NCBI RefSeq assembly: GCF_005116455.1
Contig: NZ_SWBP01000003.1
Location: 434,012 to 498,011 of the forward strand
From: Pedobacter cryophilus
GTDB lineage: Bacteria > Bacteroidota > Bacteroidia > Sphingobacteriales > Sphingobacteriaceae
DNA length: 64,000 bases
Direction of reading: 5' to 3'
Part shown: one piece after another, positions 54,405 to 62,935 of the stretch
Numbering within the stretch: position 1 is the first letter of the stretch
Layout of the letters: each line of letters begins with the position of its first letter
Notes under the pieces: generated by a model
Database searches by the model: none
Seen by the model: the letters and a program-made list of their open reading frames with translations, nothing else
What the model was told of the DNA's origin: nothing
Made by a program: the position numbers and the translations under genes

Positions 54405-55706
54405 ATGATTGAGAAACTGATTTCACTATCACTTCGCAATAGATTTGTGGTACTGTTGGTAGCCGCCATCATATTTGGATTCGGAATTTTTGCTATCCAA
54501 AACAACAAGATTGATGCTATTCCTGATTTATCTGAAAACCAAGTGATTGTGTTTACAGAATGGCAAGGTAGAAGTCCGCAAATTATTGAAGACCAAATCA
54601 CTTATCCTTTAGTTACCGGCTTACAAGGTATTCCGCAGGTGAAATATGTACGAGCCAATTCTATGTTTGGAATGAGCTTTATCTACGTTATTTTTAAAGA
54701 TGATGTGGATACTTATTGGGCAAGATCTAGAGTATTAGAGAAATTAAGTACCGTAAAAAGTACGCTTCCAAAAGATGTTGCACCTTCTTTAGGTCCTGAT
54801 GGTACTGGCGTTGGCCACATTCTTTGGTACACTTTAGAAACAGACGGAATGGATTTAGGCGAACAAAGAGCCATTCAAGATTGGTATGTAAAATTTGCCC
54901 TGCAAAATGTTGAAGGCGTAAGTGAAATTGCTTCTTTTGGTGGCTTTCAAAAGCAATATCAAATTACTTTAGATCCAAATAAATTGGCCTATTTCAAATT
55001 AGGAATTCCGCAAGTAATGAATGCCGTAAACAGCAATAATAACGAAGCCGGTGGAAGAAAATTTGAGCAGAGTGATATGGGCTATATCATTAAAACATCA
55101 GGCTACCTAAAATCTATCGAAGAGATAGAAAATATTCCTATCCAAACTAATAATAGCATCCCTGTAAAAATAAGAGACATAGCCAATGTTCAGATGGCTG
55201 GCGAAAGCAGGTTAGGAATTTTTGATTTAGATGGAAAAGGCGAAGCCGTAGGCGGAATTGTGGTAATGCGTTATGGCGAAAATGCCGATGAAGTAATTAC
55301 CAATGTAAAAGCAAAAATGACGGAGGCAGCTAAAGGATTACCAGAAGGCGTAAATTTTAATATTGTTTACGACCGCAGCGGATTAATTAAAGAATCTATC
55401 AGCAGTATCAAAAACACATTAATTGAAGAAATGATAGTGGTTTCACTCATCGTTATCATATTTCTATTGCATTGGCGAAGTGCCATCAGCATCATCATTC
55501 AAATTCCAATTACCATTGCGGCAAGTTTCATTTTCTTAAATGCTTTTGATATCAGTTCTAACATTATGTCTTTAACCGGAATTGCCTTGGCTATTGGTGT
55601 TATTGTTGACAACGGAATCATCATGGCAGAAAATGCTTACAAACAACTGGCTGTAAGACAAGCAGAATTAAATCAGGAACACTTAATGAATAAGAGCGAT
55701 GTTTAA
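54405..55706 (+). CDS. CusA/CzcA-type heavy-metal RND transporter, N-terminal part (first frame of a split gene)
   Basis: 433 residues covering the first four spans of a transporter that is normally about 1,040 residues. Visible parts: span 1 (RFVVLLVAAIIFGFGIFAI), the porter region PDLSENQVIVFTEW with LVTGLQGIPQVKYVRANS, a beta-strand-rich domain, then spans 2-4 with LTGIALAIGVIVDNGIIMAE, including the membrane aspartate used for proton coupling in the family. The frame ends with TAA at 55704-55706 in the cytoplasmic loop after span 4. The remainder continues in another frame from 55699. Confidence 0.85.
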   Translation: MIEKLISLSLRNRFVVLLVAAIIFGFGIFAIQNNKIDAIPDLSENQVIVFTEWQGRSPQIIEDQITYPLVTGLQGIPQVKYVRANSMFGMSFIYVIFKDDVDTYWARSRVLEKLSTVKSTLPKDVAPSLGPDGTGVGHILWYTLETDGMDLGEQRAIQDWYVKFALQNVEGVSEIASFGGFQKQYQITLDPNKLAYFKLGIPQVMNAVNSNNNEAGGRKFEQSDMGYIIKTSGYLKSIEEIENIPIQTNNSIPVKIRDIANVQMAGESRLGIFDLDGKGEAVGGIVVMRYGENADEVITNVKAKMTEAAKGLPEGVNFNIVYDRSGLIKESISSIKNTLIEEMIVVSLIVIIFLLHWRSAISIIIQIPITIAASFIFLNAFDISSNIMSLTGIALAIGVIVDNGIIMAENAYKQLAVRQAELNQEHLMNKSDV

Positions 55707-57624
55707 GAAATCAAAAAATAAAGATTACGTTAAACTTGACAATCAAGAACGTTTAAATATCATAGAAAGGGCTTGTAAACAAGTTTCAAGAGGTGTTTTT
55801 TATTCAACTATCATCATTATAGCATCCTTTTTACCTGTCTTTTTATTGGGTGGACAAGAAGGAAAACTATTTCATCCTTTAGCCTACACCAAAACTTTTA
55901 TTCTTTTGGTTGATGCGCTTTTAGTGGTCACTTTAGCGCCGGTTTTAATTTCCTTTTTTATGAAAGGAAAATTTAAATCAGATCATGAAAATCCAATCAA
56001 CAGGTTTTTAGAACGTATTTACGAGCCTGCAATTAAAGCTTGTTTAAAATATAGAAAAACCACTTTAGGAATCAATATTTTGGCTTTATTAATCAGTATT
56101 CCTCTATTATTTAGTTTGGGAAGAGAGTTTATGCCCCCGCTTGACGAGCAATCTATTTTATTTATGCCTGTCACCCTTCCTGATGTTTCTAATGCCGAAA
56201 TCAAAAGAATATTGCAGGTTCAGGATAAGATTATTAAAAACACACCAGAAGTTGCACAGGTTTTAGGAAAAGCTGGCAGAGCCAATACCGCTACAGACAA
56301 CTCTCCTATTAGTATGATTGAAACCATTATTATGCTTAAGCCCAAAAATGAATGGCGTGAAGGCATGACTAAGAAAAAAATTATTGAGGAGTTAGATGCC
56401 AAACTGCAAATCCCGGGGGTGGTAAACGGATGGACTCAACCCATCATTAATCGTATAAACATGCTTTCAACAGGTATTAGAACAGATGTTGGCGTAAAAG
56501 TTTACGGACAAAATTTAGATAGTATTTACCAGGTTGAAGAAAGAATTAAAGCGCAATTAGCAAATATTACCGGAGTAAAAGATTTATATGTAGAACCAGT
56601 TACCGGAGGGAAATATTTAGAAATCAACATCAAAAGAGATGAACTATCTCGCTACGGTTTAAATATTGATGATGTAAACCAGACTGTAGAAGCTGCAATT
56701 GGAGGCGTTCCTTTTGCTAATACCATAGAAGGCAGACAAAGATTTGGCATTTCTATGAGATTGGGGCAAGATTACAGAAACAGTTTAGAGAAACTAAAAC
56801 GTATTCCCATTAACTCGCCAGATGCAGGTATTATTCCGCTTTCATCGGTTGTAGATTTTAAGTTTGCCGATGGCCCACCAATGATTACTTCTGAAAACGC
56901 TTTATTAAGAGGCGCAGTGATGTTTAATGTAAGAGATCGAGATTTAGGAACTACCGTTCAAGAAGCTATTGATGTTTTAAACAGTGAATTAAACCTGCCA
57001 AAAGGCTATTTTATTGAATGGAGCGGCCAGTATGAAAACCTGATCAGAGGAGAAAAAACATTATTAATGATTTTGCCCATTGTTTTAATCATCATTTTTT
57101 TAGCCCTTTATTTAGCCTTTAAATCTATCAGAGAAGCGTTTTTAAGCTTAATCACCATTCCTTTTGCTTTAATTGGCGGGGCTTACATGGTTTACTTTTA
57201 TGGTGTAAACTTATCCATCGCGGTAGCAGTTGGCTTTATTGCCCTTTTTGGAATAGCCGTAGAAACCGGCGTGGTAATGGTCATTTATTTAAATGATGCC
57301 ATGCAACAATTGGTTAAAGAGAAAGGAAATTCTAAAGAAACCATTACCAAAGAAGATCTTAAACAATATGTAATTATGGGTGCAGCTAAACGCTTAAGGC
57401 CAAAAATTATGACCGTTTGTGTTGCGTTATTTGGTTTAATTCCTGTTTTATGGAGTAACGGTGTGGGAAGCGATGTGATGCTACCCATTGTTTTACCAAT
57501 GATTGGCGGAGTTTTAACCTCGTCTACTCATATTTTATTGGTGACCCCTTTAATATTTTTAATGAACAAAGAATATGAACTTAAAAAATATGGAAAGCTG
57601 GAGGTGTTGGATGTTAAACATTAA
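55699..57624 (+). CDS. CusA/CzcA-type heavy-metal RND transporter, C-terminal part (second frame of a split gene)
   Basis: 641 residues from ATG 55699, overlapping the first frame by eight bases. It holds spans 5-12 and the second porter half (FLPVFLLGGQEGKLFHPLAYTKTF; GREFMPPLDEQSILF; GKAGRANTATDNSP; then FIALFGIAVETGVVMV). Three methionines, M156, M206 and M255, match in spacing (50 and 49 residues) the Cu(I)/Ag(I) triad M573/M623/M672 of E. coli CusA as I recall it, so the substrate is likely Cu(I)/Ag(I). The open frame reaches only three codons upstream of the ATG before a TGA, so either reinitiation, frameshifting or a disabling mutation is needed. Confidence 0.83.
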   Translation: MFKKSKNKDYVKLDNQERLNIIERACKQVSRGVFYSTIIIIASFLPVFLLGGQEGKLFHPLAYTKTFILLVDALLVVTLAPVLISFFMKGKFKSDHENPINRFLERIYEPAIKACLKYRKTTLGINILALLISIPLLFSLGREFMPPLDEQSILFMPVTLPDVSNAEIKRILQVQDKIIKNTPEVAQVLGKAGRANTATDNSPISMIETIIMLKPKNEWREGMTKKKIIEELDAKLQIPGVVNGWTQPIINRINMLSTGIRTDVGVKVYGQNLDSIYQVEERIKAQLANITGVKDLYVEPVTGGKYLEINIKRDELSRYGLNIDDVNQTVEAAIGGVPFANTIEGRQRFGISMRLGQDYRNSLEKLKRIPINSPDAGIIPLSSVVDFKFADGPPMITSENALLRGAVMFNVRDRDLGTTVQEAIDVLNSELNLPKGYFIEWSGQYENLIRGEKTLLMILPIVLIIIFLALYLAFKSIREAFLSLITIPFALIGGAYMVYFYGVNLSIAVAVGFIALFGIAVETGVVMVIYLNDAMQQLVKEKGNSKETITKEDLKQYVIMGAAKRLRPKIMTVCVALFGLIPVLWSNGVGSDVMLPIVLPMIGGVLTSSTHILLVTPLIFLMNKEYELKKYGKLEVLDVKH

Positions 57625-58861
57625 AAAATCTCTTTTTTCGCTTACGCTGATGATTTGCATATCGGCAATTAGTTTTGGGCAAGAAGTGTTGACTCTAGAC
57701 TCTGTTTTGAGTAAAATTCAACAGCATAATCCTGAACTTAAAATGTATGATCAACAAATTAATAGTCAGAATGCTTTGGTAAGTGGTGCATCAGCTTGGA
57801 TGGCGCCCATGGTTGGCGTTTCTACTTTTATGACTCCTTATAATAATTTTTCACAACCTAGAAATCAGCAAGACGGTTCTTTTATGCTTACCGCCGAACA
57901 AAAAATCCCAAGTAAAGCAAAAATTAAAGCTTTTGAAAATTATTTAAATACGCAATCGGCAATTACCTCAGAGGCTAAAGCCGAGAATTTTAACGAATTA
58001 AGAGCAATGGCTCGTTCTACTTATTTTGATGTTTTAATAGCTCAAAAGCAGTTGAATTATTTTTTAAAAAATCTTCAAATTCTCCAAAACCTAAAAAAAT
58101 TGGCCGAAATAAGATATGCTTATAACAAGGCTAGTTTAAGTCAGATTTTTATGATGGAAGCTCGAATTTTTGAACTTCAAAATAAGTTGAGTGATACGGA
58201 GGCTAATATCCAGATAGGAAAAATAAAATTAAACACCTTAATGAACAGGCCTAAAAACATTGATTTTAAGTTAGATAGCCTTAAAGATTACCGTTTAAAT
58301 GAGCTCAATAAAAACGTGAGCGACATAGTTGAGAACAGAAGTAATGTAAAACAAGTTGATGCACAAATTAAAAGCTTAGCATTAGAAAATAAAATGATTG
58401 CCAGCGAGGCAAAACCAGAGTTTAGCATTCAGTTTGACCACATGATTACTTATAATAATACCATGCCCAACCAGTTTTCATTAATGGGAGGCGTAAGTAT
58501 TCCAATTGCACCTTGGGCGGCTAAATCTTACAAATCAAAACTAAAAGCCAACCAATTTGATGTTGCCGCCATGCAATTACAAAAGGAAAGTTTAATGAAT
58601 AATTTAACCGGAATGATTAAAAGTCAGGAAGAAAAATTAGCAAATATTCAGCACCAACTTCAGCTTTTTGAAGGTAAATTAATACCTGCTTTGCAAAAAA
58701 GCTACGATGTGGTTTTGCTCAACTATCAAGAAAATAAAGAAGAATTACCCATGGTTTTAGATTCTTGGAAAGAGATTAACAACAGCCAGTTAGAATACCT
58801 GATGTTGCTAAACAATTATTATCAAACACTAGCCGAATATGAAAAAAATGTGGAAAGATAG
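57611..58861 (+). CDS. TolC family outer-membrane channel of the metal efflux system (CusC-like)
   Basis: 416 residues from ATG 57611, chosen because it gives a proper signal peptide (MLNIKKSLFSLTLMICISAISFG); an in-frame ATG at 57575 would extend into the CusA end. Helical repeats of the efflux-protein family follow (LDSVLSKIQQHNPELKMYDQ; LAEIRYAYNKASLSQIFMME). It overlaps the CusA second frame by 14 bases and the next gene by about 20, so the operon is tight. It is the exit duct for metal ions pumped by the RND complex. Confidence 0.87.
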   Translation: MLNIKKSLFSLTLMICISAISFGQEVLTLDSVLSKIQQHNPELKMYDQQINSQNALVSGASAWMAPMVGVSTFMTPYNNFSQPRNQQDGSFMLTAEQKIPSKAKIKAFENYLNTQSAITSEAKAENFNELRAMARSTYFDVLIAQKQLNYFLKNLQILQNLKKLAEIRYAYNKASLSQIFMMEARIFELQNKLSDTEANIQIGKIKLNTLMNRPKNIDFKLDSLKDYRLNELNKNVSDIVENRSNVKQVDAQIKSLALENKMIASEAKPEFSIQFDHMITYNNTMPNQFSLMGGVSIPIAPWAAKSYKSKLKANQFDVAAMQLQKESLMNNLTGMIKSQEEKLANIQHQLQLFEGKLIPALQKSYDVVLLNYQENKEELPMVLDSWKEINNSQLEYLMLLNNYYQTLAEYEKNVER

Positions 58862-60098
58862 ATTCAACATCATCGCAATTTTATGCCTGGCAACTTTTGT
58901 TTTGATAGCTTGTAATGGGGATAAAAAAACTTCAGAAAACAAGGATGCACAACAATATACTTGCCCAATGCACCCGCAAATTATAAAGGACCAACCTGAC
59001 ACCTGCCCTATTTGCGGAATGGATTTAGTGCCTATGCATTCGCAAGATTTAAAATTAGAGGTAGATACCAACTTAGCCGCTTTGCTTCAACCTTCTGATG
59101 AAGCAGTAGTGAGTAATATAAAAACCTTTAAAGTTAGTTCATCCACAGTTAGTGACACTTTAATTTTAAATGGTGTGGTGAGTTATAACACCAATAATAT
59201 GAAAACAATTTCTTCTCGTATTAACGGCAGAATTGAAAAATTATATGTGAAGTATAATTATCAAATGGTGAGTAAAGGCCAAAAAATTATGGAAATTTAT
59301 AGTCCTGATTTAGCCGCTGCCCAACAAGAATTATTGTACTTAAAAACAAAAGGAGATTTATCGCTTTTAGAACAAGCTAAAACAAAACTTCGTTTATTAG
59401 GTGTTTCAGAAAATCAAATTAACGAGGTATTAAGATCAGGGAAAACCAATTATAAAATTGCAGTTTACAGTCCTGCTTCGGGTTATTTAGTAAATCCTGC
59501 ATCTATTTCATCAACAACAAAAGCGATTTCTTCTGATGAAATGGGGCAACAAACAAGCGCAACAATTGTAGACAACAAGCCTGTAAATATGGTAGAAGGG
59601 CAATATGTGAGTTTAGGACAAGTGCTATTTAAACTATTTAACCAGCAAGAAGTTTGGGCCGAATTTTATAGCAATCCTGATGAATCTCATCTTATTAAAG
59701 AGAAAAACCTTATTCAAATTTCCAGTAAAAACGGAAAAACAACGAATGCTAGAATAGATTTAATTCAGCCTTTTTATAACGACGGACAAAATTATAGTGT
59801 TATTAGAGTTTATCTTAAAAACATGGCTAATGAATTCAGAATTGGCGAATTATTAAAAGCAACCATTGTAAAGCCTCAAGTTTTTGGCCGTTGGATTCCT
59901 GCAAAATCAGTTTATCAGCTTGGCGAAAAAAATATTGTATTCATTAAAAATGGAAATACTTTAAAACCTTTAGAAGTAAGTATTTCAGAAAAAGCAGGAA
60001 CTCATTTTTTAATAAAAACTGGGTTAAAGGAAGGTGATGAGATTGCAGTTAATGCCAGTTATTTAATTGATACCGAAAGTTTTATTCAAACCAACTAG
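58839..60098 (+). CDS. CusB-like RND periplasmic adaptor lipoprotein with heavy-metal-binding domain (first of two)
   Basis: 419 residues. The signal sequence ends in a lipobox (FVLIAC), so it is lipid-anchored. A short Cys/Met/His domain follows: YTCPMHPQIIKDQPDTCPICG then MDLVPM, the heavy-metal-binding domain of CusB/CusF-like proteins. The membrane-fusion core has KTISSRINGRIEKLYVKYNY, an alpha-hairpin (LAAAQQELLYLKTK) and a beta barrel (GQYVSLGQVLFKLF). A second ATG at 58848 would give almost the same product. The second adaptor starts two bases after the stop. Confidence 0.9.
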   Translation: MKKMWKDRFNIIAILCLATFVLIACNGDKKTSENKDAQQYTCPMHPQIIKDQPDTCPICGMDLVPMHSQDLKLEVDTNLAALLQPSDEAVVSNIKTFKVSSSTVSDTLILNGVVSYNTNNMKTISSRINGRIEKLYVKYNYQMVSKGQKIMEIYSPDLAAAQQELLYLKTKGDLSLLEQAKTKLRLLGVSENQINEVLRSGKTNYKIAVYSPASGYLVNPASISSTTKAISSDEMGQQTSATIVDNKPVNMVEGQYVSLGQVLFKLFNQQEVWAEFYSNPDESHLIKEKNLIQISSKNGKTTNARIDLIQPFYNDGQNYSVIRVYLKNMANEFRIGELLKATIVKPQVFGRWIPAKSVYQLGEKNIVFIKNGNTLKPLEVSISEKAGTHFLIKTGLKEGDEIAVNASYLIDTESFIQTN

Positions 60099-60100
60099 AG

Positions 60101-61309
60101 ATGAAAATTTTAAAATATATTTTGTTTTCGATATTATTTCTGAGTTTTTTGGCTTGCTCTAATGATCAAAAGAAGAAAACTGATGAAGCTAAAACAACCG
60201 AAGCAAAAGAAACTTACACTTGCCCAATGCATCCTCAAATTGTGGAAGATCATCCGGCCACTTGCCCTATTTGCGGAATGGATTTAGTAAAAGTAAACGC
60301 TCAAGGAAAAAGTAAAGGTTTGATGCTAAGCGATGCTCAAATTAAACTAGCCAATATTAAAACTCAAAAAATTGGCGGCTCTAACTTTGAAAATGCTAAA
60401 TTAATTAATGCCCGTTTGGTGATTAATCCTTTAAATACAGCTATTGTATCAAGTAAATTTGCAGGTAGAGTGGATCAACTTTTCTACCAGGAAGCTGGCG
60501 TAAAAATTAATAAAGGCCAGCCTATTTATAAGATTTATAGTGAGGAATTACTGACGCTGCAAAAAGACTATATCTTAAATATCAAGCAGCAAAAAGCTTT
60601 TCCTCAAGAAAATATTTATGGAAACCTACTCAGTGCTTCTAAAAATAAACTAAAGCTTTATGGTTATTCAGAAAATCAAATTAATAAATTATCTGTAAAC
60701 CAACAAACCAATCCTTATATCACGGTTTTTGCTCCAATTGGTGGCGTAATTTCAGAAATAAACATTAGCGAAGGGCAATATGTTGCAGAAGGTTCTCCGG
60801 TTTTTAAAATCGAAAATTTAAATCAACTTTGGGTAGAAGCTGATATCTATCCATCAGAAATTGCAGATGTAAAAATTGGTCAGAGCATTAATATTAGTGT
60901 TTTGGGATATGAAAACGAGCCTATCAAATCAAAAATAGAATTCATTAGTCCGCAATTAGAAAGTAACAGTCAAATTATTACTATAAGAACCAATATCAAT
61001 AATTTGGGAAACAAGTTTCAACCTGGCATGCAGGCTAATTTAAGTTTACCTTATTTCAGTAAAAATAACATCATATCTTTACCTAATGATGCTGTTTTAA
61101 GAGACGAAAAAGGAAATTATATTTGGGTAAAAACCGGAAATAACACTTTTGAAATTAGGATGATAGAAATTGGTTCAGAAAATGAAAAATTTGTAATCGT
61201 TAAAAGCGGAATAAAAAATGGTGATGAAGTAGTAATAACTGGGGCATATTTATTGAGCAGTGAATTGATATTAAAAAAAGGTGGCATAGCTGAATTAGAG
61301 CTGAATTGA
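60101..61309 (+). CDS. CusB-like RND periplasmic adaptor lipoprotein with heavy-metal-binding domain (second of two)
   Basis: 402 residues with a lipobox (FLACSND). It repeats the same plan as the protein upstream: YTCPMHPQIVEDHPATCPICG, then a fusion core with AIVSSKFAGRVDQLFYQEAG, an alpha-hairpin region and GQYVAEGSPVFKIENLNQLW. It is related to its neighbour but clearly diverged, so it is not a recent copy. Two adaptors for one pump may form a mixed complex, or one may mainly deliver metal. It is followed by the DUF3347 lipoprotein after 76 bases. Confidence 0.9.
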   Translation: MKILKYILFSILFLSFLACSNDQKKKTDEAKTTEAKETYTCPMHPQIVEDHPATCPICGMDLVKVNAQGKSKGLMLSDAQIKLANIKTQKIGGSNFENAKLINARLVINPLNTAIVSSKFAGRVDQLFYQEAGVKINKGQPIYKIYSEELLTLQKDYILNIKQQKAFPQENIYGNLLSASKNKLKLYGYSENQINKLSVNQQTNPYITVFAPIGGVISEINISEGQYVAEGSPVFKIENLNQLWVEADIYPSEIADVKIGQSINISVLGYENEPIKSKIEFISPQLESNSQIITIRTNINNLGNKFQPGMQANLSLPYFSKNNIISLPNDAVLRDEKGNYIWVKTGNNTFEIRMIEIGSENEKFVIVKSGIKNGDEVVITGAYLLSSELILKKGGIAELELN

Positions 61310-61385
61310 TTTGAAAATTTGATGATGTGTTGATTTGAAGACACCTAACAAACCAAAAAATAACTAACTAATAAATAATAGAAAA

Positions 61386-61922
61386 ATGAAAAATTACGTA
61401 ATGGGTTTAGCCCTGGCAAGTATGGTTTACACAGCGGTTGGTTGCACTAATGCAACTGATAAAACAGCAGAAAACAAACAAGTAGATGCAACTGAAGAAA
61501 GCGCTGAACAGAGTATCAATCCTAAATTTGCTGATGCAAAAGTGAATGAAGTTTATCAGCATTATATCCATTTAAAAACTGCTTTAGTAAATAACGATGC
61601 TAAAGAAGCTGATATGGGTGCTAAAATGTTAGAAAAAGCTTTAACGGATGCAGGTATGAAAACTGAAGCTGCGTTAGCCAGTCAATTAACTAAGGCTGCT
61701 GATGTTAAATCTAAAAGAGAAAAATTAAATCCTTTATCTATTGCTTTAGCCGAGACTTTAAAGAAGGCAAAAATAGAATCTGGAGTGGTTTACAAGCAAT
61801 TTTGCCCAATGGCAAATGATGGTAAAGGCGGTTATTGGTTAGCTAGCGAAAGTAAAATTAACAATCCTTATTATGGTGCTTCTATGTTAAAATGTGGAAG
61901 TGTAGAAGAAGAAATTAAGTAA
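61386..61922 (+). CDS. DUF3347 domain lipoprotein of the metal efflux operon
   Basis: 178 residues with a lipobox (YTAVGCTNA). The DUF3347 domain is a helical periplasmic unit: VNEVYQHYIHLKTALVNNDA, then KMLEKALTDAGM. The end resembles the extra YHS-like tail seen on some homologues: YKQFCPMANDGKGGYWLAS and NPYYGASMLKCG, with Cys and Met that could bind copper. Such proteins sit with CusB genes or are fused to them. The tail is followed by a tandem repeat, not a terminator. Confidence 0.85.
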   Translation: MKNYVMGLALASMVYTAVGCTNATDKTAENKQVDATEESAEQSINPKFADAKVNEVYQHYIHLKTALVNNDAKEADMGAKMLEKALTDAGMKTEAALASQLTKAADVKSKREKLNPLSIALAETLKKAKIESGVVYKQFCPMANDGKGGYWLASESKINNPYYGASMLKCGSVEEEIK

Positions 61923-62216
61923 CACGAATTTTAGACATGAATTTCACGAATTAACCGAATTCCACGAATTTTTTAACACGGATTATAAGGATTTCACAGA
62001 TTACACAGTTGAATTTCAGTTAACTTTTAACGCTGTGTAATTTGTGAATTTCTTTATTTACTTTGTGGTTTAACACGAATTTTACGAATTAAGCTAATTT
62101 CACTAATTTTTAACTCGGATTATAAGGATTTGACAGATTATTGGAGAATTAAGAAATGTAAAAGATTTTATCTCTCTGCGTACTTTGTGAATTTCTCTGT
62201 TTACTTTGTGGTTTAA
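61923..62216. repeat. Two tandem copies of a ~145-base non-coding repeat
   Basis: Copy A covers 61923-62073 and copy B 62074-62216. Each begins CACGAATTTTA with more GAATT units, continues CGGATTATAAGGATTT-ACAGATTA, and ends TTGTGAATTTCT followed by TTTACTTTGTGGTTTAA. The copies differ by many substitutions and a few gaps, so the duplication is not recent. There is no ORF. Repeats with this text occur between genes in many Bacteroidota, from general recollection. It fills the gap between DUF3347 and the HAD gene. Confidence 0.75.
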
Positions 62217-62228
62217 AACAAAACATTA

Positions 62229-62858
62229 ATGCAAAATATTAAAAACGTAATTTTTGATTACGGAAACGTAATTTTTACTATTGATTTTAAACGTACTCAA
62301 GCTGCTTTCAATGCTTTGGGAATTAATAATGTAGAGAGTTTTTATGCGCATAAAACACAGCATCCTATATTTAATCAGTTTGAAAAAGGAGAAATTACAG
62401 CTGCACAATTTAGAGATGGAATTAGAGAAATCTCCGAACATCCTAACCTCACTGATGAACAAATAGACCATACTTGGAATTCTTTATTAATTGGCGTTCC
62501 CAAAGGAAACCATGAATTATTACTTCAAGTCAAGCAAAAATACCGCACTTTCTTATTGAGTAACATTAATGAAATTCACTTAGATTACATCAATAATTAT
62601 CTAAAAAGACAATTTAATATAGATGGAAATGAAGTCTTTTTTGAAAAGATTTATTACTCTCATTTAGTTGGCAAACGTAAACCAAACAAAGAAATATTTG
62701 AACAGTTACTTAGCGAAAACAATCTTGATCCACAAGAGACCTTGTTTATCGATGATAGTCCGCAACATTTAGAAACTGCCACAAACATGGGAATTCAAAC
62801 TTATTTAATGACGTATCCTGATACTATACAGGAGTTCTTTAAAGACAAAATTTCGTAG
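62229..62858 (+). CDS. HAD superfamily (IA) hydrolase
   Basis: 209 residues. HAD motifs: I, NVIFDYGNVIFTID (nucleophile D10; the second acidic position is Gly-Asn, as in the DLGNV subgroup); II, FLLSNINEIHLDY; III, the lysine in VGKRKPNKEIFEQLL; IV, TLFIDDSPQHLE. An alpha-helical cap lies at about 16-85. Such enzymes are phosphatases or dehalogenases of small metabolites; the substrate is unknown. Its stop codon TAG lies inside the arm of an inverted repeat that also forms its terminator. Confidence 0.88.
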   Translation: MQNIKNVIFDYGNVIFTIDFKRTQAAFNALGINNVESFYAHKTQHPIFNQFEKGEITAAQFRDGIREISEHPNLTDEQIDHTWNSLLIGVPKGNHELLLQVKQKYRTFLLSNINEIHLDYINNYLKRQFNIDGNEVFFEKIYYSHLVGKRKPNKEIFEQLLSENNLDPQETLFIDDSPQHLETATNMGIQTYLMTYPDTIQEFFKDKIS

Positions 62859-62935
62859 GGATAATCCTCGGATTATCCCTTTTTTATTTGTTTACCTGCT
62901 TATATATTTAAGGATAATCCAAGGATTATCCCTAC
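62855..62935. repeat. Palindromic repeat element (two facing GTAGGGATAATCC hairpins)
   Basis: GTAGGGATAATCC (62855-62867) and its reverse complement GGATTATCCCTAC (62923-62935) bound an 81-base element. Each side also folds alone: GGGATAATCC/GGATTATCCC at 62858-62879 and GGATAATCC/GGATTATCC at 62912-62931. The TAG in each GTAGGG arm is the stop codon of a flanking gene (HAD on plus, proline dehydrogenase on minus). The shape resembles a REP-type element. Confidence 0.7.
62858..62885 (+). terminator. Terminator of the HAD gene, formed by the palindrome
   Basis: GGGATAATCC (62858-62867) pairs with GGATTATCCC (62870-62879), followed by six T. Confidence 0.75.
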
